Shown here piece by piece: positions 1 through 4,537 of a stretch of DNA of 6,514 nt. The position numbers and the translations under genes were made by a program. This DNA is from Dialister sp. CAG:486 (GTDB lineage: Bacteria; Bacillota; Negativicutes; Veillonellales; Dialisteraceae), in assembly GCA_000434475.1 (NCBI GenBank), contig FR879538.1, forward strand, positions 1 to 6,514, in the 5' to 3' direction. Each line of letters begins with the position of its first letter. Within the stretch, counting starts at the first letter, position 1. Below the pieces are notes generated by a model, which had not been told where the DNA came from, ran no database searches, and saw only the letters and a program-made list of their open reading frames with translations.

Positions 1-1
1 A

Positions 2-71
2 GCGGTTTTCTCGTATCGCAAACCTAATCCCTAGCTACTAATTCCTAGTCACAAGTCACCAGTCACTAGTC
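2..71 (+). repeat. Left arm of a ~70-base inverted repeat
   Basis: This segment reads almost the same as the reverse complement of 2551-2620; aligned by hand, 65 of 70 positions match with no gap. The best-conserved core includes TTCTCGTATCG and CCTAATCCCTAGCTACTAAT. The two arms point towards each other and enclose the EamA permease and the D-2-hydroxyacid dehydrogenase genes. The inner part of the arm merges into the AGTCAC heptamer repeats. It could be one end of a composite cassette, or simply two copies of a dispersed intergenic repeat in opposite orientation. Confidence 0.85.
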
Positions 72-73
72 AC
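46..73 (+). repeat. Heptamer tandem repeat, site A
   Basis: Four consecutive 7-base units of the form NAGTCAC are seen (TAGTCAC, AAGTCAC, CAGTCAC, TAGTCAC), followed to about position 106 by decayed units such as TAGCCAC and AAATCAC. The same heptamer recurs at 1107-1134, 2556-2576 and 5578-5605. It resembles in style the short tandemly repeated heptamers known from cyanobacterial genomes; no function is evident from the sequence. Confidence 0.85.
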
Positions 74-158
74 TCCTTATCCCTGACCACTAGCCACAAA
101 TCACCGGCTACTTCTTTTTTGCAAGTCTGCGAAATCATCCGCAGCATTCACTTTCATC

Positions 159-177
159 TGTTATAATAACTATTATA
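159..177 (+). promoter_or_regulatory. Probable eamA promoter with overlapping palindrome
   Basis: An extended -10 element is visible: TG at 159-160, one base, then a perfect TATAAT at 162-167. No good -35 lies 17 bases upstream, which extended -10 promoters tolerate. The -10 is also the left half of a perfect dyad, TATAATA (162-168), AC, TATTATA (171-177), so a dimeric regulator could cover the promoter, though AT-rich dyads arise easily by chance. A second, weaker arrangement (TTCACT at 147-152, TATTAT at 171-176) is possible. The permease ribosome binding site follows directly. Confidence 0.55.
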
Positions 178-198
178 CATCATCCAAAGGAGAATACC

Positions 199-1083
199 AT
201 GAAATACCGTTTACTGCTGCTCTTGGCAGCACTCATCTGGGGCTTTGCCTTCGCCGCACAGGTGGTCGGAATGGAGTCCGTCGGGCCATATACATTTAAC
301 GGCGTCCGTTTCCTCTTAGGCTCGCTTGCGCTCGTCCCCATCATCCTTACGACACACGAAGCGTCTCCGCCGCTTCCTAAGAATATGCCGCTCTCGGCTG
401 CCTGCCTCATGGTAGGGCTTCCGCTCTTTGCCGGTGCGACGCTTCAGCAGGTGGGGCTTCAGTACACCACCGCCTCGAAAGCCAGCTTCCTCACTGCGAC
501 CTACATCCTCATGGTGCCGATCATGGGGATCTTCCTCAAGGAAACGCTCCGCATAACGCACATCGCAGGCGCTCTCCTCGCCATGGCCGGCGTGTACTTC
601 ATGTCGATCACCGAAGACTTCTCTATCAGCTCCGGCGACCTCATGATGCTGCTCTGTGCACTGGGCTTCACCATCCAGATCCACGCCATGACCTACCTCA
701 CACAGCGCTTCTCTCCCATCCTCCTCTCCTCAGGGCAGTTCTTTGTCGCCGGCGTCCTGAATTTCATTCTTGCCTTTCTTTTCGAAACGCCGACTCTCTC
801 CGACATCGGAGGCGCCCTGTGGCCGATCCTCTATACCGGTCTTCTCTCGACAGGCGTCGCCTACACGCTGCAGGCCGTCGGGCAGAAATATCTCCCGCCC
901 ACCGAAGCCTCAATGATCCTCAGCATGGAAATGGTCTTTGGCGGTATGGCAGGTGTTTTCTTCCTCGATGAAAGCTTCACCGCCCGCCAGATGATCGGCG
1001 TCCTCTCCATGACCGCCGGTGTCTTCCTCTCCCAGCTGCCGGGGAGAGTGGTGTTGTCTTTTAAAAAAGTGTCCAGGGATTAG
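199..1083 (+). CDS. EamA-family (DMT superfamily) permease
   Basis: This is a 294-residue integral membrane protein of the drug/metabolite transporter superfamily. It has about ten hydrophobic segments (near 4-22, 33-52, 66-88, 93-112, 121-136, 147-165, 172-196, 205-225, 236-256, 264-281), arranged as two EamA repeats of five. Typical features are the LIWGFAF motif in the first helix, NGVRFLLG in the second, and LSTGVAYTLQAVGQKYLPP leading to MEMVFGGMAGVFFLDE near the end. Such proteins export or import small metabolites such as amino acids; the substrate cannot be read from the sequence. The start is well fixed by AAAGGAG at 186-192, six bases before the ATG. The stop codon lies inside GGATTAG repeat sequence, so the last few residues (VSRD) may be repeat-derived. 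A converging gene is absent; the next gene is a dehydrogenase 294 bases downstream on the same strand. Confidence 0.93.
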   Translation: MKYRLLLLLAALIWGFAFAAQVVGMESVGPYTFNGVRFLLGSLALVPIILTTHEASPPLPKNMPLSAACLMVGLPLFAGATLQQVGLQYTTASKASFLTATYILMVPIMGIFLKETLRITHIAGALLAMAGVYFMSITEDFSISSGDLMMLLCALGFTIQIHAMTYLTQRFSPILLSSGQFFVAGVLNFILAFLFETPTLSDIGGALWPILYTGLLSTGVAYTLQAVGQKYLPPTEASMILSMEMVFGGMAGVFFLDESFTARQMIGVLSMTAGVFLSQLPGRVVLSFKKVSRD

Positions 1084-1134
1084 GGATTAGGAGCTCCGAG
1101 CTCAGAGTGACTGGTGACTCGTGACTGGTGACTA
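1077..1134 (+). repeat. Heptamer tandem repeats, site B
   Basis: Two GGATTAG heptamers (1077-1083 and 1084-1090) overlap the permease stop codon. After a short spacer containing the palindrome GAGCTCCGAGCTC come four GTGACTN units (1107-1134). Both parts share a 7-base period and resemble, on the opposite strand, the outer and inner parts of the inverted repeat at 2-73. The array reads GTGACTG in the direction of permease transcription. Confidence 0.85.
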
Positions 1135-1179
1135 AAATGCCTGTTGCGGGCATCGCCCATTATATATTCTGCGGCGCTT

Positions 1180-1272
1180 AGATCCTTCGACTCAGTTCTC
1201 CTGTTTCAGATAAGCCATTTTTTCAAATACGACGTTTTTCTCCGCTCAGGATGACGAACGCGCCGCGCCTTC
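1180..1272 (-). repeat. Diverged copy of the GAAGGATC/GTCATCCTGAG repeat
   Basis: GATCCTTCGACTCAG (1181-1195) and CGCTCAGGATGACG (1244-1257) are the reverse complements of blocks that recur in the 192-base array at 4137-4594 (CTGAGCCGAAGGATC and GTCATCCTGAGCGG). The middle, containing an AT-rich stretch, does not match. It therefore looks like an old or truncated member of that family in inverse orientation. This explains most of the gap between the two plus-strand genes. Confidence 0.65.
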
Positions 1273-1325
1273 CCCGCCTTCCCCGTAGAACCCACAAAAC
1301 CCGCTGAACCTCTTTCACACGCACT

Positions 1326-1347
1326 CAAGGGGGCGGCATGCCCCTTG
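1326..1347 (+). other. Stem-loop upstream of the dehydrogenase ribosome binding site
   Basis: CAAGGGG (1326-1332) and CCCCTTG (1341-1347) can pair around an 8-base loop. No T-tract follows on either strand, so it is not an ordinary terminator. It lies about 15 bases before the AAAGGAG of the dehydrogenase and could influence translation or mark a transcript end; neither is shown by the sequence. Confidence 0.4.
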
Positions 1348-1377
1348 GGCTATTCCTCAATGAAAGGAGTCCTTCTC

Positions 1378-2322
1378 ATGAAACACATCGTCATCGCACA
1401 GCCACTCGCCATCAGCAGCGCCCTGCTTGATACATTGACGGCGGATCTCCAAAAAGACGGCTTCACCATCACCACCTATGACAGCCTGCCAAAAGACCAG
1501 GATGAATTGGGCGATCGCCTTGCGGATGCTGACCTTGCCGTCATTGCCAATTACCCGCTTCGGAAGGAAGCGCTCGCGAAAGCCGCATCGCTTAAATACC
1601 TCTGCATCGCATTCACCGGCGTCGACCATGTCGCCATTGATTACTGCAAAGAAAAGGGCATCGCCGTCTCGAACTGTGCCGGCTACTCGACCGAGTCCGT
1701 GGCCGAGCTTACATTCTCGCTCATTCTTGCCCTCTACCGCAAGCTGTCCGAAGGCGGATGCGCTGCCAGAAATGGCAATACCAGTGCAGGCCTCATGGGC
1801 ATCGAGATCGGCCATCGGAAATTCGGCATCATCGGTACCGGTGCCATCGGACGACGTGTCGCAGACATCGCCTCCGCATTCGGCGCCGATGTCTATGGCT
1901 ACAGCCGCTCCCGGAAGGCAGCGAGCATCACCTATACCGACCTGGACACCCTGCTTTCCACCTGCGACATCATCTCCGTCCACCTGCCTCTCACAAGCGA
2001 GACGCGCGGCCTCCTCTCCCGTGAAAAGCTCTCTCTCATGAAGCCGGGAGCGATCCTCATCAATACCGCCCGTGGTGGAGTCATCGACAATGCCGCCCTC
2101 GCTGACCTCCTCCGGGAAGGAAAGATCGCAGGCGCCGGCATCGATGTCTTTGACGGCGAACCTCCGCTCGCCGAGGACGATCCTCTCCTCTCTGCGCCAA
2201 ACACCGTCCTCACCCCGCACGTCGGCTTCTTCACCGAGGAAGCCATGGCCCGCCGTGCCGTCATCGTGATGGACAACCTCCGCGCATACCTGAAAGGGGA
2301 GCAGGAGAATGTGATCTGTTAG
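1378..2322 (+). CDS. D-2-hydroxyacid dehydrogenase, NAD(P)-binding
   Basis: The 314-residue protein belongs to the D-isomer-specific 2-hydroxyacid dehydrogenases, cytosolic enzymes that reversibly reduce 2-keto acids. The dinucleotide-binding loop is GTGAIG (residues 153-158). The catalytic trio fits Arg232 (in NTARGGVID), Glu261 (in DVFDGEPP) and His281 (in LTPHVGFFTEEA). The N- and C-terminal segments form the substrate domain. Length is normal for short forms without a regulatory domain. After the second strand of the nucleotide fold the sequence is YSRSRK (175-180), without the acidic residue typical of NAD-preferring members, which suggests NADPH use; that is inference. The exact substrate (glyoxylate, hydroxypyruvate, pyruvate or other) cannot be told. 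The start at 1378 is chosen because AAAGGAG (1363-1369) sits 8 bases upstream; the frame is open back to a TTG at 1345, but that lacks such a site. Confidence 0.92.
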   Translation: MKHIVIAQPLAISSALLDTLTADLQKDGFTITTYDSLPKDQDELGDRLADADLAVIANYPLRKEALAKAASLKYLCIAFTGVDHVAIDYCKEKGIAVSNCAGYSTESVAELTFSLILALYRKLSEGGCAARNGNTSAGLMGIEIGHRKFGIIGTGAIGRRVADIASAFGADVYGYSRSRKAASITYTDLDTLLSTCDIISVHLPLTSETRGLLSREKLSLMKPGAILINTARGGVIDNAALADLLREGKIAGAGIDVFDGEPPLAEDDPLLSAPNTVLTPHVGFFTEEAMARRAVIVMDNLRAYLKGEQENVIC

Positions 2323-2328
2323 GGAAAC

Positions 2329-2473
2329 ACTGATTCAATCGTTGTCAGATTTTACTCTTGAAGTTTTATGCATAGCGAGGAGACATCCGACGCGAATAGC
2401 GAGCTATTTAAGAAGGATGTCGACGACGCTATGTATAAAAATTCTTGTAGAATTGGCATGTATTTTCATGCAA
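2329..2473. repeat. Nested palindromic element (MITE-like or structured RNA)
   Basis: Several arms pair around one centre: TTTTATGCATAGCG (2365-2378) with CGCTATGTATAAAA (2427-2440), one mismatch; GACATCC (2382-2388) with GGATGTC (2415-2421); AATAGC (2395-2400) with GCTATT (2403-2408). Weaker pairing continues outward, and a small second hairpin, GCATG with CATGC, follows at 2456-2471. The left border, about 2331-2355, matches 3661-3684 (shared AATCGTTGTCAGA), so it belongs to a dispersed family. No coding frame fits. A non-autonomous transposon remnant is the simplest reading; a structured transcript is the alternative. Confidence 0.6.
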
Positions 2474-2524
2474 TGCTTCGTCATAACCCTCCTTAAATAG
2501 TGAGGATAGGATTATCATCTTTCC

Positions 2525-2573
2525 GGAGGTGCTCTCTATGAAAAAACGTAGGCTAGTGACTGGTGACTGGTGA
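2525..2573 (+). pseudogene. Orphan translation start without a gene
   Basis: A perfect Shine-Dalgarno, GGAGGTG (2525-2531), stands six bases before ATG AAA AAA CGT (from 2538), which looks like the start of a normal bacterial gene. The frame runs into GTGACTG heptamer repeats after five codons and stops at 2571-2573, after eleven codons. I read it as the 5' stub of a gene whose body was lost or replaced by the repeat; a very short leader peptide is less likely because its codons are repeat units. Confidence 0.45.
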
Positions 2574-2620
2574 CTAGGAATTAGTAGCTAGGGATTAGGT
2601 TTTCGATACGAGAAAGTCGC
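2551..2620 (-). repeat. Right arm of the ~70-base inverted repeat, with heptamers (site C)
   Basis: This is the inverted counterpart of 2-71 (five mismatches by hand alignment). Its left part contains three heptamers, GTGACTG, GTGACTG, GTGACTA, at 2556-2576. The remainder contains the TAGGAATTAGTAGCTAGG and CGATACGAGAAAG blocks. Together with the left arm it brackets the permease and dehydrogenase genes. Confidence 0.85.
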
Positions 2621-2635
2621 TAATTTCAAACTTCC

Positions 2636-2662
2636 GCGGCGCGTCTGTTTTTTATGCGCCGC
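2636..2662 (-). terminator. GC-rich stem-loop after the AEC permease gene
   Basis: GCGGCGC (2636-2642) pairs with GCGCCGC (2656-2662), extended by a G-U and a U-A pair, around a loop containing six Ts. It begins 17 bases after the stop codon of the minus-strand AEC gene, where a terminator is expected, but no U-tract follows the stem on the minus strand, so efficiency as an intrinsic terminator is doubtful. Confidence 0.4.
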
Positions 2663-2679
2663 ACCACCATTCCTCATTC

Positions 2680-3612
2680 CTAATTCATTTTCTCCCACCA
2701 GTAGATCACCGGGTACAGCACGAAGAGGAAAGCGAGCGTCGTCGTGAGAAAGGAGGACTCTGCGAGATTGACATTGAGTCCATAAAGCTGCGAAGACGCC
2801 ACAGCGAAGATGGCTGTCGGCGCCGCGGCTGCGAGTACCACGCAGGTCAGGATGGTCGCATCCGAGACGAATACACTCGTCAGGAAATACATCACCGCCG
2901 GAAGCAGGATGAATTTCACCGGGAAGATCGGCCAAAGCCTTCCCCCATATTCCTTGACCGCCGAAAGGTTCAAATCATAGCCGACAGGCACCATTCCCAT
3001 CCAAGCCCCCGCATGGATCAGGATCGTGAAAAGCGTCGTGACCATCGGCGGCTTCTCCACCCCGAGCCCCGCAAGCGTCAGACCGATGACCACGCCGACG
3101 GCAGGAAGCTGATTCCACGTGCAGAGCAGACGCAAGAGATGGATCTCCATCTTTTTCCCCTCGCCGTGATTCGCCCACTTGTCATAGTAGTACTGGCTCA
3201 TCGGAAAGCAGAAGAGTACGATGATCAGGATCTGCGGCACTGCGATGAGCTGTACATAGGCAAAGCCGACCGCGCCGAAGAGGACATACGCACAGAGCCC
3301 CGCGAGTGTCCCGATATTTCCGAGCATCATGGAAATGAGGTAGCTCCCCTGCTCCCGCGCATCCGAGAAGCGGTGCCGCTCTAAGGCATAGAAGACCGCG
3401 ACAGGCAGGAAGCAGATGGGCAGCGTAGAGATCGGAAGCCACAAAAGCTCCGCTGTCACCTGCACCGACCAAAAGGAAACAATGGAAAGAAACGTAGACA
3501 CGCCCACCACATTCGCCTTGATGATCCAGTGAAGGATGTCCTTCGAAAGCCCCCACCGCCTAAGGCCCATGCCGCAGAGAAGAGGAAGCAGAATGTCTGC
3601 AAATACGATCAA
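2680..3612 (-). CDS. AEC-family (auxin efflux carrier-like) permease
   Basis: The frame encodes about 310 residues with roughly ten hydrophobic segments and ends with the conserved C-terminal AEC pattern: AAAAPTAIFAVASSQLYG, then a stretch rich in Thr and Leu (SSFLTTTLAFLF). The family moves organic anions such as malate and other carboxylates, or related solutes, across the inner membrane; the substrate here is unknown. Length is normal (about 300-320). The TTG at 3610-3612 is the first conventional start codon but has no ribosome binding site at a proper distance; ATT at 3628-3630 does, giving six more N-terminal residues (TDSRF preceding LIVFADILLP) that fit the family. No ATG exists upstream in frame before a stop codon. 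The gene points towards the dehydrogenase gene and is separated from it by repeats. Confidence 0.9.
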   Translation of the reverse strand: MIVFADILLPLLCGMGLRRWGLSKDILHWIIKANVVGVSTFLSIVSFWSVQVTAELLWLPISTLPICFLPVAVFYALERHRFSDAREQGSYLISMMLGNIGTLAGLCAYVLFGAVGFAYVQLIAVPQILIIVLFCFPMSQYYYDKWANHGEGKKMEIHLLRLLCTWNQLPAVGVVIGLTLAGLGVEKPPMVTTLFTILIHAGAWMGMVPVGYDLNLSAVKEYGGRLWPIFPVKFILLPAVMYFLTSVFVSDATILTCVVLAAAAPTAIFAVASSQLYGLNVNLAESSFLTTTLAFLFVLYPVIYWWEKMN

Positions 3613-3627
3613 AAATCTGGAGTCCGT

Positions 3628-3641
3628 AATTGATACACCTC
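3628..3641 (-). promoter_or_regulatory. Ribosome binding site pointing to an ATT start for the AEC gene
   Basis: On the minus strand GAGGTG (3636-3641) is followed by five bases and then ATT (3628-3630), in frame with the AEC permease. The TTG start 18 bases further on would be 23 bases from this site, which is too far. ATT starts are rare but known, for example in infC, where they permit control by initiation factor 3. Confidence 0.45.
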
Positions 3642-3660
3642 GTGTTGTATGAAAGTTAAG

Positions 3661-3684
3661 GAAATACTAAATAAATCGTTGTCA
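3661..3684 (+). repeat. Fragment matching the left border of the 2329 element
   Basis: The bases here (GAAATACTAAATAAATCG, then TTGTCAGA) align with 2333-2348 and the preceding bases (GGAAACACTGATTCAATCG, TTGTCAGA); about 22 of 26 positions agree by eye. The palindromic core is absent. It seems to be the tip of the same dispersed element, joined here directly to the repeat unit starting at about 3701. Confidence 0.5.
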
Positions 3685-3700
3685 GAACGGTTGCCCGCCG

Positions 3701-3810
3701 CTCGAAGGATCTCTCGCTTCCCCTCTGCCCGCAAGATTCTTCGACTCAGTTCTCACCGTTCCGTTTCCCGCATTTCTCACCTGTCATTCCATGCCGCCGC
3801 TCAGAATGAC
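3701..3810 (+). repeat. Partial copy of the 192-base repeat, left of the GIY-YIG gene
   Basis: CTCGAAGGATCTCTCGC (3701-3717) and GCAAGATTCTTCGACTCAG (3731-3748, with 3730 as boundary) form the same hairpin found in the array at 4137-4594. They are followed by the TTCTCACCGTTCCG and CTGTCATTCCATGCCG blocks. The copy breaks off after CAGAATGACG, about twelve bases from the nuclease stop codon. GTCATTC (3783-3789) and GAATGAC (3804-3810) form an additional small palindrome at the break. Confidence 0.85.
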
Positions 3811-3822
3811 GTTGACCATATC

Positions 3823-4113
3823 CTATATTTCCCATGCTTTTGATAAGTCTACCCATTCTGGATTCAAGCGATAAATCAGCCACTCTTTCTTGACCCGCGT
3901 CCACCCCTTCAGTTGCTTTTCTCTGGCAATAGCATCCTTTATATCGCTATACTGCTCAAAGTATACCAGCTGATTGACGTGATATCTACTCGTATACCCC
4001 AAAACGATATGATTTTTGTGCTCATAAAGCCTTCTCTGTAAGTCATTAGTAACGCCCACATACAAGACCTTATGATTGGCTGAAGTAAGAATGTATACAA
4101 AGCCCACTGTCAT
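3823..4113 (-). CDS. Small GIY-YIG nuclease-like protein
   Basis: The 96-residue protein is a single GIY-YIG domain. FVYILTS (5-11) and LYVGVTND (17-24) correspond to the GIY and YIG strands, followed by LQRRLYEHK (25-33) with the conserved Arg and the Glu/His region, and AIAREKQLKGW (61-71) with Glu65 as the likely metal ligand. The C-terminus NPEWVDL is typical of the stand-alone members related to YhbQ/UPF0213. These are presumed DNA-cutting enzymes, but cellular roles are largely unknown. The ATG at 4111-4113 is chosen over the TTG just before it; AAGAAAGAG lies upstream. Two 60-base stretches of the gene counted by hand gave 45% and 38% G+C, against 53% in a stretch of the EamA gene, hinting at foreign origin. 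Repeat copies flank it within about 13 and 24 bases. Confidence 0.88.
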   Translation of the reverse strand: MTVGFVYILTSANHKVLYVGVTNDLQRRLYEHKNHIVLGYTSRYHVNQLVYFEQYSDIKDAIAREKQLKGWTRVKKEWLIYRLNPEWVDLSKAWEI

Positions 4114-4292
4114 CAACTCTTTCTTGCAAACACCACAAGATTCTTCGACTCAGTTCTCACCGTTCCGTTTTCCGCTTTTCTCACCTGTCATTCCATGCCG
4201 CCCAGAATAACGAATGGCGCAGTCCACCACGCCGTCATCCTGAGCGGTCGGAAAGGAAAATGTGTGCCTGTCTTCGCCAGAACAGTTGTCAC

Positions 4293-4345
4293 CTGAGCCG
4301 AAGGATCTCTTGCTTTCCCTCCGCCCGCAAGATTCTTCGGCTCAG
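4293..4345. repeat. Long inverted repeat at the junction of array copies one and two
   Basis: CTGAGCCGAAGGATCTCTTGC (4293-4313) pairs with GCAAGATTCTTCGGCTCAG (4327-4345) around a 13-base loop, with only one mismatch and a two-base bulge. It can form a hairpin in single-stranded DNA or RNA from either strand. The G and A changes at compensating places (4340 is G opposite C4298 here, but A in the other copies) leave the arms well matched in this copy. Confidence 0.8.
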
Positions 4346-4484
4346 TTCTCACCGTTCCGTTTTCCGCTGTTCTCACCTGTCATTCCATGCCGCCCAGAAT
4401 AACGAATGGCGCAGTCCACCGCGCCGTCATCCTGAGCGGTCGGAAAGGAAAATGTGTGCCTGACTTCGCCAGAACAGTTGTCGC

Positions 4485-4537
4485 CTGAGCCGAAGGATCT
4501 CTCGCTTTCCCTCTGTCCACAAGATTCTTCGACTCAG
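4485..4537. repeat. Long inverted repeat overlapping the pseudouridine synthase stop codon
   Basis: CTGAGCCGAAGGATCTCTCGC (4485-4505) pairs imperfectly with AAGATTCTTCGACTCAG (4521-4537). The stop codon of the minus-strand gene (4534-4536) lies at the foot of this hairpin, so the transcript would fold directly after translation ends. No U-tract follows on the minus strand, so it may stabilise the mRNA end rather than act as a classic terminator. Confidence 0.65.

Noticed and set aside
46..73. Heptamer arrays as CRISPR-like or DnaA-box/origin iterons
   Set aside because: Units are only 7 bases, directly abutting, unlike the DnaA box, and scattered behind genes; no replication gene is nearby.
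1345..1377. Upstream TTG start for the dehydrogenase
   Set aside because: Translation from there would run through the AAAGGAG site of the better-supported ATG at 1378, and the extra residues do not fit the family N-terminus.
1357..2220. Minus-strand 287-codon open frame
   Set aside because: It is the antisense shadow of the dehydrogenase, which carries all catalytic motifs on the plus strand.
3649..3843. Plus-strand 64-codon open frame between the AEC and GIY-YIG genes
   Set aside because: It is translated repeat sequence (hairpin unit) with no ribosome binding site, and similar frames recur in other repeat copies.
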